Counted from the stretch's first letter, positions 8,960 to 18,182 are shown. The stretch is 64,000 nucleotides of DNA from Desulfotruncus arcticus DSM 17038 (GCF_900113335.1 NZ_FOOX01000003.1:62001-126000); one strand, 5' to 3'. Numbers and translations are program-made. Notes: a model not told the origin generated them from the letters alone.

Positions 8960-9493
8960 ATGCTGCTTTTAGCTCATGTTGGAATCACCTTGGGAATAGC
9001 AAAGGGCATAAAAAAGACAATGAAGTACCGGGGAAATGAACTAGCTGAAAATATCGATTACAGGCTTGTTATCCTGGGGGCGATGCTTCCCGATATTATT
9101 GACAAGCCCTTGGGCGGGGTTATTTTTAAGGAAACCATTGGAAACGGGCGTATATATAGCCACACGTTGCTTTTTTTGCTTTTTCTTTTAGCTGTGGCTG
9201 CCTACTTTTGGTCTAAATACAGGAAGATTGGTATGTTGGTGGTAGCCGGAGGCTGTATCGTACACCATATTTTAGATGGTATGTGGCTTTACCCCGGGAC
9301 TTTCCTGTGGCCTGCCAACGGCTGGGCTTTTCCAAAGGGAAACCCGGAGAACTGGCTTCAGCTATGGCTAAATCTATTAACCGAGCCGCGTTATTTGTTA
9401 CCGGAGGTGATTGGCGGCATCATCATGCTCTGTTTTGTAAAAAATATAGTTTCCTGGCGGCAGTTTGTTAAATTCATTGCAAACGGACGTTGA
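8960..9493 (+). CDS. membrane-bound metal-dependent hydrolase-like protein (YdjM/DUF457 type)
   Basis: 177 residues starting MLLLAHVGITLGIAKGIK. It has an N-terminal His-containing segment, the conserved LGAMLPDIIDKP, a SHTLLF motif at a helix start, a membrane helix (LLFLLFLLAVAAYFW) and VHHILDGMWLYPGTFLWP. This arrangement (AH..., LPDxxD, HR/HSxxH, HxxxD) fits the YdjM/LexA-regulated membrane hydrolase family whose function is poorly known. It lies between APS kinase and the PHP protein, 23 bases ahead of the latter, so the two are probably co-transcribed. Confidence 0.65.
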   Translation: MLLLAHVGITLGIAKGIKKTMKYRGNELAENIDYRLVILGAMLPDIIDKPLGGVIFKETIGNGRIYSHTLLFLLFLLAVAAYFWSKYRKIGMLVVAGGCIVHHILDGMWLYPGTFLWPANGWAFPKGNPENWLQLWLNLLTEPRYLLPEVIGGIIMLCFVKNIVSWRQFVKFIANGR

Positions 9494-9516
9494 GAAAGAA
9501 AAAAGAGGTGTCTTAA

Positions 9517-10353
9517 TTGACAGGATTTGCCGACTTGCACATTCACTCCACCGCCTCGGACGGGAAGCTGGCTCCCGGTCAGGTGGTGGCACTTGGGAAG
9601 GAAATGGGTTTTCGGTGCCTAGCCCTTGCCGATCATGATAGTGTGGGCGGCTTGGAAGAAGCCCTGGCCGCCGGCAACGAACAGGGTGTCGAGGTGCTGC
9701 CGTGTGTGGAGCTTTCCACGCTGTATAATGGCGGCGAAGTCCACATATTGGGTTACTTTATAGACTGGCGTTCCGCTAAACTTCTCAACAAGCTTAAACA
9801 AATTATGGATTGCAGAATCGAACGGGCCAGACAGATGGTGGATAAACTGGGAAAGTTGGGCTTGGATGTCACCTGGGAAGAAGTAATAAGCCGCGCCGGC
9901 TCTAGTTTTGTAGGCAGGCTTCATATAGCGCAGGTACTTATGGGTAAAAAATACATCAGTGAAATCAAGGAAGCCTTCACCGAAGCTTTTATAGGGAAAA
10001 ACGGCAGGGCTTACGTGGAGAGGTATGAGATCAGCCCCGATGAAGCTATAGAAGTGATCAGAAACGCTGGTGGAGTTGCCGTACTGGCTCACCCCGGGTT
10101 TTTTAAAAAAAACGCCAAAATGGAAGATTCCGATATCAGGTACTTGGCCGGCAAGGGATTGCAGGGGGTAGAGGTTTGGCATACCAAGCATACGGAAGAA
10201 GATGTGCAGCGGTACAAGGCTATTGCTGAAAGTCTTAATCTGGTTATTACCGGCGGATCTGATTGCCACGGGGGCAATACGGGTGAGATATTGATGGGAA
10301 AAATTAAATTGCCATATGCTTATGTTGAGAAGTTGAAGGAGCTGCGATTTTAA
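9517..10353 (+). CDS. PHP-domain phosphoesterase (possible 3',5'-nucleoside bisphosphate phosphatase)
   Basis: 278 residues from a TTG behind AAAGAGGTG. All metal-binding motifs of the PHP fold are seen: DLHIHSTASDG at the N-terminus, ADHDS, PCVELST, HILGYF, LAHPG and GSDCHG near the C-terminus. E. coli YciV/RnaAM of this family hydrolyses 3',5'-nucleoside bisphosphates such as pAp. Sulfotransferases release PAP, which inhibits them, and this gene lies 53 bases-to-gene distance downstream of the APS kinase block, so removal of PAP is an attractive role. That role is inference; tyrosine-phosphatase activity on glycan regulators is an alternative. Confidence 0.8.
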   Translation: MTGFADLHIHSTASDGKLAPGQVVALGKEMGFRCLALADHDSVGGLEEALAAGNEQGVEVLPCVELSTLYNGGEVHILGYFIDWRSAKLLNKLKQIMDCRIERARQMVDKLGKLGLDVTWEEVISRAGSSFVGRLHIAQVLMGKKYISEIKEAFTEAFIGKNGRAYVERYEISPDEAIEVIRNAGGVAVLAHPGFFKKNAKMEDSDIRYLAGKGLQGVEVWHTKHTEEDVQRYKAIAESLNLVITGGSDCHGGNTGEILMGKIKLPYAYVEKLKELRF

Positions 10354-10425
10354 GTAGATGGTTTACCTATAAAACCTTTTATATTGGTCTAATTAGATTT
10401 AAAACAAAAAAGTAAGGTGATGATA

Positions 10426-11910
10426 ATGAAAACAATAATACTGGCCGGCGGTAGCGGAACCAGGTTGTGGCCCCTCAGTAGGGATAACTTTCCCAAACAA
10501 TTTTTAAAACTAAAGAATATGGACAAGTCTATATTTCAAATGTCATTTGAAAGGTGCCTTAAGTTAACCGGTTTAGATGAAATTTATATTATAACCAACA
10601 TTAATTATAAGTTCTGGGTTTTGGGGCAGATCGAGGAACTTGGCTATAAATTTAATGAAGGTCATATCCTGGTGGAACCGTCAGGTAAAAATACATTGCC
10701 GGCAATATATTATGCGATAGTTGAGATACATAAAAGCGGCGCTGATATAGTTGCGGTCTTTCCCTCCGATCACCTGATAGAGGACGATGATGAGCTAACC
10801 CGGGTTATAAAACAGGGTGAGCAACTGGCCGGTGATTATATCATCACCTTTGGCGTACACCCCGGAACACCACATACAGGGTATGGTTATATCAGACCCA
10901 AGGAACCTTTGACAATTGGCTATGCAGTTGAGGAATTTAAAGAAAAGCCGGATTTACAAACTGCCCAGGTTTACGTGGAAAAGGGTTACCTGTGGAACAG
11001 CGGCATGTTCATGTTTAAAACGGATGTTTTCATAGAAGAGGTCAGACAGCACTGCCCCGAGGTTTACAACGCTTTTCAGCTAAGCGATATCAATGAGGTT
11101 TACAACAAGACAATAAGTATTTCCATTGATTACGGCATCATGGAAAAGTCCGGCAGGGCGGCTGTTATTCCAGTGGATATCAAATGGAGTGACCTGGGGA
11201 GTTTTGATGCTTTTTATGAGGAGTTTCCAGGTGATGAAAACGGAAATATAGCTTTTCATGAAGTTACGCTAATCAACTCCGACAATAACCTCTTATATAC
11301 CGATCAAGATAAAGCGGTGGCTGTCATTGGCGCTGAGGATTTGATCGTTGTAGACGAGAAAGACGCCCTGCTTATCTGTAAAAAGGGATATTCCGAAAAG
11401 GTAAAGGATGTGGTTAATAAATTAAAGTCAAACAACGATCCCAGGGCGGATTTTCATTTAACCACTTACAGGCCGTGGGGGTCCTATACTATTTTGGAGG
11501 AAGGCTTTTTTTACAAGATAAAACGGATCAGTGTTTTGCCCGGGAAGAAATTAAGCTTGCAGCTGCACCACCATCGCAGCGAGCACTGGGTAGTAGTCAA
11601 AGGTACGGCCAAGGTTACTGTAAATAGTTCGGTAAACTTTGTCTGCAGTGGTGAGAGCACCTTTGTTAAATCGGGGTACAAGCACCGGTTGGAGAACCCG
11701 GGGAAAGTCTTGCTGGAAGTAATCGAGGTGCAGCTTGGCGAATATTTGGAGGAAGATGATATTATCAGATTTCATGACGACTTTGGTCGGGCTGAAACTG
11801 ATGATGCCAGGTCTGATCTAAGTTCTTCCTATGTAAAGAAGTTGCTGCTGCCGGAAATTAAGACTAAGCAATTAGAATTGACCAGTTCTTTTGACGCATC
11901 CTGTACTTAA
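10426..11910 (+). CDS. manC: bifunctional mannose-1-phosphate guanylyltransferase / mannose-6-phosphate isomerase
   Basis: 494 residues from the ATG at 10426, with TAAGGTG (10413-10419) ahead; upstream in-frame GTG and ATG codons lie inside that site. Nucleotidyltransferase signature LAGGSGTRLWPLSR at residues 5-18 and PKQFLKL; FPSDHLIED and FKEKPD further on. The last 110 residues form a cupin (RPWGSYTILEE, LQLHHHRSEHWVVVKG) with the metal-binding His set of type II phosphomannose isomerase. It would make GDP-mannose and interconvert fructose-6- and mannose-6-phosphate. Directly followed by a second, shorter guanylyltransferase. Confidence 0.9.
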   Translation: MKTIILAGGSGTRLWPLSRDNFPKQFLKLKNMDKSIFQMSFERCLKLTGLDEIYIITNINYKFWVLGQIEELGYKFNEGHILVEPSGKNTLPAIYYAIVEIHKSGADIVAVFPSDHLIEDDDELTRVIKQGEQLAGDYIITFGVHPGTPHTGYGYIRPKEPLTIGYAVEEFKEKPDLQTAQVYVEKGYLWNSGMFMFKTDVFIEEVRQHCPEVYNAFQLSDINEVYNKTISISIDYGIMEKSGRAAVIPVDIKWSDLGSFDAFYEEFPGDENGNIAFHEVTLINSDNNLLYTDQDKAVAVIGAEDLIVVDEKDALLICKKGYSEKVKDVVNKLKSNNDPRADFHLTTYRPWGSYTILEEGFFYKIKRISVLPGKKLSLQLHHHRSEHWVVVKGTAKVTVNSSVNFVCSGESTFVKSGYKHRLENPGKVLLEVIEVQLGEYLEEDDIIRFHDDFGRAETDDARSDLSSSYVKKLLLPEIKTKQLELTSSFDASCT

Positions 11911-11949
11911 CGCATAGAGCTTGAATAATTGAGGGAGAATGGAGAAAAC

Positions 11950-13023
11950 ATGCCTTTTGCAGTGATTATGGCCGGCGGGAGGGGAGAGGGGTTTTGGCCC
12001 CGCAGCCGTCTGGCCGTACCCAAGCAATTTTTAAATCTTATCGGCGAAAAGACCATGCTGCAGCTCACTGTGGAGCGGGTGGAGGAAATGGTAGGAATAT
12101 CCGGCACATACATAGTTGCCGGTTTGGATTTTAAAGATATCATCATGGAGCAGGTGCCGCATCTGCCGGAGGAAAACATTATCATCGAACCTTACGGGCG
12201 GGATACTGCGGCTGCCATTGGGCTGGCTACTTTGATTTTGGAGCGTAAAGACCCCCGGGAGGTTATGATTGTTTTGCCGGCGGACCATTACATCGGCGAC
12301 GTGCCCTGCTTCCAAGAAGTGCTTAAGAACGCGGTGACTGCGGCTTGGCGGGAAGAGGGGATTATTACCATTGGTATTGCCCCCCATAGGCCGGAGACTG
12401 GCTACGGCTACATTTGTCAGGGTGAAATGCTGGATACCATTGCCGGAGTGCCCTTGTACAGAGTTTTTCAGTTTTTGGAGAAACCCAGCTATGCAAAGGC
12501 TGTCAGATTGCTCGCATGCGGTAATTATTTGTGGAACAGCGGCATGTTTATCTGGCGGGTGAATTTAATTCGTCAACTTATTGAAAAATATATTCCGCAA
12601 CTTGCCCGGGGTCTGAATAAAATTGGGCAGGCCATGGGGACGGAACAATACCCGGCCGTACTGAAAGAAGTCTACGCGGAACTGCCCGGGATTTCGGTGG
12701 ACTACGGTATTCTGGAAAAGGAGGATAACGTTCTGGTGATGCGGGGGGATTTCGGTTGGGATGACATCGGTTCCTGGACCGCCCTGGATCGTTACGCTGA
12801 AAAGGATGAGCGAGGAAATGTCATTGAGGGACGGGGAGTACTGCTGGACACAAGTGATACGTTCATTTATTCCCCTGGTAAGACGGTTGGTATCATAGGA
12901 GTAGAGAGTCTAATCGTGGTAAACGATCGCGACAGTATCCTGGTTTGCCGTAAGAACCGGGCCAAGGAAATAAAAAAAGTCGTGCAGGCTTTAAAGGAGA
13001 AGGGCTTGGATGAAGCGCTGTAA
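11950..13023 (+). CDS. manC: mannose-1-phosphate guanylyltransferase (second copy, no isomerase domain)
   Basis: 357 residues if the ATG at 11950 is used (GGAGA at 11941-11945); an in-frame TTG at 11929 would add seven residues. It has the guanylyltransferase fold (PKQFLNL, LPADHYIGD, FLEKPS, LWNSGMFIW) but the nucleotide loop reads AGGRGEGFWPRSR, differing from the usual GGSGTRLWP. It ends before any cupin domain. A role in GDP-mannose or another GDP-sugar is likely; having two adjacent but divergent enzymes suggests different substrates or a replaced copy. Confidence 0.85.
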   Translation: MPFAVIMAGGRGEGFWPRSRLAVPKQFLNLIGEKTMLQLTVERVEEMVGISGTYIVAGLDFKDIIMEQVPHLPEENIIIEPYGRDTAAAIGLATLILERKDPREVMIVLPADHYIGDVPCFQEVLKNAVTAAWREEGIITIGIAPHRPETGYGYICQGEMLDTIAGVPLYRVFQFLEKPSYAKAVRLLACGNYLWNSGMFIWRVNLIRQLIEKYIPQLARGLNKIGQAMGTEQYPAVLKEVYAELPGISVDYGILEKEDNVLVMRGDFGWDDIGSWTALDRYAEKDERGNVIEGRGVLLDTSDTFIYSPGKTVGIIGVESLIVVNDRDSILVCRKNRAKEIKKVVQALKEKGLDEAL

Positions 13024-13039
13024 TGCCAAACACTTCGTT

Positions 13040-13115
13040 GGGGATATACCTCACCCCTTCCAATCGGGGACATTCCTCAGCCCCAATGACTGGCCCTAAA
13101 CAGAGGTGTGTCCCC
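13040..13115 (+). repeat. REP-like GGGGACA/CCTC hairpin repeat
   Basis: The spacer between the guanylyltransferase and phosphomannomutase holds GGGGATATACCTC (13040-13052), GGGGACATTCCTC (13066-13078) and the inverse GAGGTGTGTCCCC (13103-13115). The outer or inner copy can pair with the last to give a 13-bp stem. The same unit appears in three spacers of the nif operon (31456, 31837, 32294), so this is a dispersed repeat of the genome. Confidence 0.6.
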
Positions 13116-13147
13116 TTTCCGATTTAGTTTAAAGGAGGCATTTCAAT

Positions 13148-14530
13148 ATGATAACTGTTAATGAACATATTTTTCGCCAGTATGACATCCGGGGCGTAGC
13201 TGAGAGGGACCTTACGGATGAGGTTGTAACACAATTGGGTAAAGCTTTTGGAACTGTAGCTATACAAAATGGTTCATCTAAAGTAGTGGTGGGGAGGGAC
13301 AACCGCCTTAGCTCCGAGCGCCTGCGGGATGCCCTGGTAAAGGGACTTATGTATGTGGGCTGCGACGTGATGGATATAGGCCTGGTAGTCACGCCGGTGC
13401 TTTATTACGCCAGAGTCCAATTTGGTATTAACGCTGCGGTGATGATTACCGGCAGCCACAATCCACCGGATGAAAATGGATTCAAGATAGCCCTGCACGA
13501 CGGAACCATCTACGGAGATGACATTCGAGAGCTCAAGGAATTGATGCTGGCCGGGGAATTTTCAGCCGCTTCAGGAAGCTTTGAAAAGATAGACGCCATC
13601 ACCCCGTACTTAAATATGCTCATGGAAAAAATACAGCTAGGTCCACGAAAATTAAAGATTGCTGTGGACTGCGGCAACGGCACGGCCGCCTTGTTTGCTG
13701 AAAAAATATTGGAGAACTGGGGCTGCGAAGTGATACCGTTATATTGTGAATCCGACGGCTCCTTCCCTAACCACCAGCCGGACCCGGTAAAGACGGCCAA
13801 CTTGGTGGAGTTAAGAAGAGCGGTGTTGGAAGAGGGGGCGGATCTTGGCGTAGCCTTTGACGGCGATGCAGACCGCATCGGAGTGGTGGACGAGGCAGGG
13901 AATATTATCTGGGGAGATATGCTGATGTGTCTTTACTGGTGGGAAATCATGCCGAAACATCCCGGAGCCGAGGCCATCATCGAAGTGAAGTGTTCCCAGT
14001 CTTTGGTAGACGAGGTGGAGCGTCTCGGTGGAAAACCTTTCTTCTATAAGACGGGTCACTCCTTAATTAAAGCCAAGATGAAAGAAGTCGGGGCGGTGTT
14101 CACCGGGGAGATGTCCGGGCACATATTTTTTGCAGACGAGTTTTACGGTTTCGACGATGCCTTTTACGCTGCCGGCCGTCTTTTGAGGATTCTCTCCAAT
14201 TCCGATGTGCCGCTCTCCAAAATGCTTGCAGGCATACCCAAGTATTACTCTACGGCTGAAACCAGGGTTCCCTGCCCGGACCGGGATAAATTCAAGGTGG
14301 TTAGCAGGCTGGCTGAGCGTTTTAAGCGGGAATATCCCGTGGTTGATGTGGACGGGGCAAGGGTGCTTTTTGGCGACGGGTGGGGCCTGGTGCGGGCTTC
14401 CAACACCCAGCCCGCGCTGGTGGCCCGCTGCGAGGCAAAAGCTGAAGAAGACCTGCAGCGCATTTGCTCCATAGTGAAGGAGGCTTTGAAGGAGTTCCCG
14501 GAAGTGAAGGATTTTGAGTGGGAGCATTAG
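13148..14530 (+). CDS. manB: phosphomannomutase / phosphoglucomutase
   Basis: 460 residues, the usual length for the AlgC-type alpha-D-phosphohexomutases. FRQYDIRG near the N-terminus, the phosphoserine loop ITGSHNPP, the metal loop FDGDADRIG and the sugar-binding GEMSGH are all present, with a C-terminal RASNTQPALV phosphate-binding segment. It interconverts mannose-6-P/mannose-1-P (or the glucose pair) and feeds the two guanylyltransferases upstream. ATG with AAAGGAGG 6 to 13 bases ahead. Same direction as manC genes; probably one transcription unit. Confidence 0.92.
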   Translation: MITVNEHIFRQYDIRGVAERDLTDEVVTQLGKAFGTVAIQNGSSKVVVGRDNRLSSERLRDALVKGLMYVGCDVMDIGLVVTPVLYYARVQFGINAAVMITGSHNPPDENGFKIALHDGTIYGDDIRELKELMLAGEFSAASGSFEKIDAITPYLNMLMEKIQLGPRKLKIAVDCGNGTAALFAEKILENWGCEVIPLYCESDGSFPNHQPDPVKTANLVELRRAVLEEGADLGVAFDGDADRIGVVDEAGNIIWGDMLMCLYWWEIMPKHPGAEAIIEVKCSQSLVDEVERLGGKPFFYKTGHSLIKAKMKEVGAVFTGEMSGHIFFADEFYGFDDAFYAAGRLLRILSNSDVPLSKMLAGIPKYYSTAETRVPCPDRDKFKVVSRLAERFKREYPVVDVDGARVLFGDGWGLVRASNTQPALVARCEAKAEEDLQRICSIVKEALKEFPEVKDFEWEH

Positions 14531-14612
14531 CTCCATTGGAAATTACATGGCAAGAGGATATAAATATGAGCATGCTATGTAGATAATTGTTATTAAAAAT
14601 GGGGATGAGGGT

Positions 14613-15800
14613 TTGTCTTTACTGTTCTTTTCAATTCAAAACGCCTTTCGCAAAAAAGCGGTGGTGGCCCTGGCCATTCTTGGAGTAGCCTTTGGTATCG
14701 CGCTAATGACTTTCCTTTTATCTCTGGTTGGAGGAATGGAAAACCGGGCTGAGAGTACCCTTGGTGATCTTTCAAATAAAATCATGATTTCCGGCAAAGA
14801 TGCGATCTTCGGTGGTTTATTCCTGGGTATGGGCACAACCCCGATACCATCTTCTTATATGGAAACTATAAAAGGCATACCGCACGTGACAAAGGTCTAT
14901 GCACAGGTTTCAGCGATTATGCGTCCTTTTAACATGGAATACGACATGCCTTTATATGGATACGGCGCTCAAGATATTTCAACTGTTACCGGCATACCCC
15001 ACAACAAAATTATAGAAGGAACTGCTCCTGGTGCTGATAATGAAATTATCATCGGGACCAGTCTCCAAAAGTATATGAAGTTTATTAATTCTCCTTATAC
15101 AATAGGAAATGTTTATCAGTTCATCGTTCCGGAGCGAGGACAGGCGAAGGTGCTGGAGTTGAAGGTTGTAGGCGTTTATCAGACCGGCAACGAAGTCTTG
15201 GACAGTGCTTTTAGCGGGTCCGAACAACTGGCCATGGATATTGGCAATATACCGGATGGAAAAGTATCATCCATTAATGTGACAGTGGATGAAATTGATA
15301 ATTTGGAATCTGCAGCGCAGTCCATCCGGAATGATCTGTCCGGCCAAAAGCCGGAAGTTCAGGTAGTGTTGCCCAATGAAGTGCTGAATCCGGTTAAAGA
15401 CGTACTGGACCTCTTTGGCAGGTTTCTCATCGCGGTTTCCGTGGTGGCTATGGTGGTCGGGGCGCTTACCATCATGGTGGTGATGCTTTTATCCGTTATC
15501 AACCGGGTGCGCGAGTTCGGTATCATGAAGGCGCTGGGCTGGACCCCGGCCAATATCATTTTTCTGGTGCTGGTAGAGTCTCTTGTCTTGAGCATGCTTG
15601 GAGCTGCCCTGGGAGTGTCCCTGGGCTACGCCGGCCTGGTTTTGGCCAGAGATCTGATAGCTTTGGATTTTGCCAACCTTTCCTGGCAGACAGCGTTTTA
15701 TATATGCCTGGCCAGTATCTTCACCGGTGTAGCGGGAGGTATTTATCCGGCCTGGCGCGCCAAGAGCGCGGCGCCGGCGCAGATACTTCGGGGAATGTAG
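14613..15800 (+). CDS. ABC transporter permease (MacB/FtsX family)
   Basis: 395 residues from TTG. An N-terminal membrane helix (VVALAILGVAFGIALMTFLL), an extracytoplasmic domain of about 230 residues, then three membrane helices at about residues 270-380 with the FtsX-type RVREFGIMKALGWTP loop between them. It pairs with the ATPase that starts within 20 bases. Such type VII transporters act as exporters, lipoprotein extractors or mechanotransmitters rather than importers. Substrate unknown; lying between phosphomannomutase and galU it may serve the cell envelope. Confidence 0.85.
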   Translation: MSLLFFSIQNAFRKKAVVALAILGVAFGIALMTFLLSLVGGMENRAESTLGDLSNKIMISGKDAIFGGLFLGMGTTPIPSSYMETIKGIPHVTKVYAQVSAIMRPFNMEYDMPLYGYGAQDISTVTGIPHNKIIEGTAPGADNEIIIGTSLQKYMKFINSPYTIGNVYQFIVPERGQAKVLELKVVGVYQTGNEVLDSAFSGSEQLAMDIGNIPDGKVSSINVTVDEIDNLESAAQSIRNDLSGQKPEVQVVLPNEVLNPVKDVLDLFGRFLIAVSVVAMVVGALTIMVVMLLSVINRVREFGIMKALGWTPANIIFLVLVESLVLSMLGAALGVSLGYAGLVLARDLIALDFANLSWQTAFYICLASIFTGVAGGIYPAWRAKSAAPAQILRGM

Positions 15801-15818
15801 CTTGCGGAGGTGCGTTTT

Positions 15819-16556
15819 TTGGAGCCTGATGTGTTGATTTCAGTAAAAAACCTGACCAGAGTTTACGGGAAGCATAAGCTTGCGGTTAAAGTGTTGGACG
15901 TGGAAAGCCTGGAAATCCGGCGGGGCGAATTGATCGCGCTGACTGGCCCTTCCGGCTGCGGTAAAACCACCCTGCTGAATCTCCTGGGGGCTCTGGACAG
16001 GCCCAGCGGCGGAGATATTATTTTTGAAGGGAAAAAGATTTCCGGGCAAGGCGAGACGTTCCTTTGTAGATTTCGCCGGCAGAAAATCGGCTTTATTTTT
16101 CAGTCCTATCATTTGATTCCCACTATAAGCGCTTTGAAGAATGTAATGGTGCCCGCTTTTCCTCTGGGGAGCGGATACAAGAGGCGCGCAATGGAACTGC
16201 TCGGGCAGGTCGGCCTGGCGGGAAAGGAAGGACGCAGGCCGGATGACCTTTCCGGTGGCGAGCAGCAGCGGGTGGCCATTGCCCGGGCGCTTCTGCTGGA
16301 TCCGGATTTGATACTGGCTGACGAGCCCACGGGCAATTTGGACTCGGCTACCGGGGCGGGAATTATGGATTTGCTGAAGAAGTTGAACCAGCGGGGGAAA
16401 ACAGTGCTGGTGGCCACCCACGACCAGCGGGTGGCGGAAAGTTGCGATAGGAATATAAGGATGATGGATGGGCAGATAATTTGGGGGGCCGTGCCTAAAA
16501 CTTTTCCTATGCAATTCAGGCGCTGGTCATCAGGCAGCGGTCGCAGGAAGTTATAA
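15819..16556 (+). CDS. ABC transporter ATP-binding protein (MacB/LolD type)
   Basis: 245 residues from the TTG at 15819, chosen because GGAGGTG (15806-15812) sits 6 bases ahead; a GTG at 15810 is inside that site. Walker A GPSGCGKTT, Q-loop FIFQSYHLIP, signature LSGGEQQRVAIARAL, Walker B DLILADEP and H-loop ATHDQ are intact. It energises the permease just upstream, with which it is translationally close. The C-terminus carries a basic tail (FRRWSSGSGRRKL) beyond the usual end. Confidence 0.9.
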   Translation: MEPDVLISVKNLTRVYGKHKLAVKVLDVESLEIRRGELIALTGPSGCGKTTLLNLLGALDRPSGGDIIFEGKKISGQGETFLCRFRRQKIGFIFQSYHLIPTISALKNVMVPAFPLGSGYKRRAMELLGQVGLAGKEGRRPDDLSGGEQQRVAIARALLLDPDLILADEPTGNLDSATGAGIMDLLKKLNQRGKTVLVATHDQRVAESCDRNIRMMDGQIIWGAVPKTFPMQFRRWSSGSGRRKL

Positions 16557-16750
16557 ATCGTAACCTTGTTTTCTGATGGACTAATTTTATCCCGACATCT
16601 GATACCTGCTAAACGGCCATTTTAAAGACGCTTAAGATTGGCAAAATAGAAGCTCTCGACTGACTAACCGATTATTGACGATTAAATTTAGCCATACTTA
16701 TTTGGGAACGACATTAAGGATAGTACAGAAAGTGATTGGGAGGTAATTTC

Positions 16751-17644
16751 ATGAAAGTCCGTAAAGCCGTTATACCGGCGGCAGGTCTGGGGACAAGATT
16801 TTTGCCGGTAACAAAAGCTTTACCAAAAGAAATGCTGCCTATAGTGGACAAACCTACAATTCAATATATAATTGAAGAGGCTGTAAACTCTGGTATAGAG
16901 GACATTTTAATAATTACCGGCAGGGGGAAGTGGCCAATAGTAGATTATTTTGACCGTTCCCCTGAGCTTGAAGCTGCACTGGGTGGGAAGGGAAAATCCT
17001 CACAACTGGAAACCATTGTTGAATTAACTAAATTGGCCAACATCCACTACATTAGACAAAACGAACCCCTTGGCCTTGGGCATGCCGTTTATTGTGCCAA
17101 GTCTTTTGTTGGAGAAGAACCATTTGCTGTTTTGCTAGGTGATGATATAGTTAAAGCCCATGTACCGGCATTGAGACAGTTAATAAAAGTCGCGGAGAAA
17201 TACAATTCCAGTGTAATAGGTGTAAGAGAAGTTTCGATCAACGATGTCGGTAAGTATGGCATCATCAAGCCGGCAAAGGGCATAGGGTCTATCTACAGGG
17301 TAGAAGACTTAATAGAAAAACCAACACTTGAAGACGCTCCTTCCAAATTAGCTATTATGGGACGATATGTTCTAAATGCATCCATTTTTAAGTGTTTGGA
17401 AGACCTTCCAACCGGCGCCGGCGGGGAGATTCAGTTAACTGATGCATTGAGGCTTCAATCCGGTCTTGAACCTGTTTATGCATGTATGTTTGAAGGCATA
17501 CGTTATGATGCCGGGGATAAACTTGGATATTTAAAAGCTACTGTTGAATATGCCCTTGATTCTACTGAGCTAGGGGAACAATTTTCAAGGTATCTCGAAT
17601 ATTTATACCAGGAGCGCAGGAATAATACCGTTAATGCAAAATAA
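16751..17644 (+). CDS. galU: UTP-glucose-1-phosphate uridylyltransferase
   Basis: 297 residues from the ATG at 16751, with GGGAGGT (16738-16744) 6 bases ahead. The nucleotide-binding GLGTRFLPVTKALPKEMLP, the NEPLGLGHAV segment and LLGDDIV are characteristic of bacterial GalU. It makes UDP-glucose, the substrate of the UDP-glucose dehydrogenase at 2.8 kb. It ends the glycan locus and is followed by a strong terminator. A 195-base spacer without a clear feature separates it from the ABC genes, so it may have its own promoter. Confidence 0.93.
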   Translation: MKVRKAVIPAAGLGTRFLPVTKALPKEMLPIVDKPTIQYIIEEAVNSGIEDILIITGRGKWPIVDYFDRSPELEAALGGKGKSSQLETIVELTKLANIHYIRQNEPLGLGHAVYCAKSFVGEEPFAVLLGDDIVKAHVPALRQLIKVAEKYNSSVIGVREVSINDVGKYGIIKPAKGIGSIYRVEDLIEKPTLEDAPSKLAIMGRYVLNASIFKCLEDLPTGAGGEIQLTDALRLQSGLEPVYACMFEGIRYDAGDKLGYLKATVEYALDSTELGEQFSRYLEYLYQERRNNTVNAK

Positions 17645-17656
17645 ATAAGTTGCGTG

Positions 17657-17707
17657 AAAAAACCGCAATACCTCATGTATTAGAGGATTGCGGGTTTTAT
17701 TTTTTTT
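17657..17707 (+). terminator. intrinsic terminator after galU
   Basis: AAAACC-GCAAT-CCTC (17658-17674) pairs with GAGGATTGCGGGTTTT (17683-17698), and the 3' arm runs into a T-rich tract to 17707. It ends the + strand glycan locus. Confidence 0.8.
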
Positions 17708-17769
17708 AAACCAAGATATGGAAAGTGCTATTATCTTTCTAGACAGATATGATTTGCAGAAAATAAGGC

Positions 17770-18099
17770 TTAATACGAGCCTCTTCTTCTTAATAATTCC
17801 CGTATTAGCAATATTAATACTAAAGATCTTAATAACCCTCTGCCATCTTGTCTTTCCAATTGATAACCGGTAACTACAACAACTTTTTGATAAATTTGAG
17901 TAGTCATTTGTTCTATAGTCATTCTTGTAGGATAAGGGTAGCAACCTGGGTTACTGGGGTTATCATACATTTCGCAATACTGTTTAACGACCGGGTATAC
18001 CTGGTAGTAGATATCCGGATACATAACATCAAGTGGTTCGGTAGCACACGGCGGGTAATACGAAGGCATGCAACCTTGCTTTTTCACATCATCAGCCAT
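17770..18099 (-). CDS. small Tyr/Pro/Cys-rich protein, possibly spore-associated
   Basis: 109 residues from the ATG at 18099, preceded on the - strand by a strong GGAGGAGG site; a longer frame upstream is not needed. The N-terminal half is rich in Cys, Tyr and Pro (GCMPSYYPPC, MYPDIYYQVYPVV, CEMYDNPSNPGCYPYP); the C-terminal half is basic with a hydrophobic stretch (LLRSLVLILLIRELLRRR). Similar Tyr/Pro motifs occur in small spore-coat-type proteins of endospore formers, but I cannot name the family. It lies alone between galU and the CO dehydrogenase operon terminator. Confidence 0.6.
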   Translation of the reverse strand: MADDVKKQGCMPSYYPPCATEPLDVMYPDIYYQVYPVVKQYCEMYDNPSNPGCYPYPTRMTIEQMTTQIYQKVVVVTGYQLERQDGRGLLRSLVLILLIRELLRRRGSY

Positions 18100-18182
18100 A
18101 TTGATCCTCCTCCCATTTATTAACATGATATGGTAAATTTTTAAATTTGTGCATTAAATGCCCCAGTTTGGCCCTATTTTAT

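Noticed and set aside
9619..10269. 216-codon - strand ORF inside the PHP gene
   Set aside because: Antisense shadow; the + strand has all PHP motifs.
15840..16514. 224-codon - strand ORF inside the ABC ATPase gene
   Set aside because: Antisense shadow of an ATPase with all canonical motifs.
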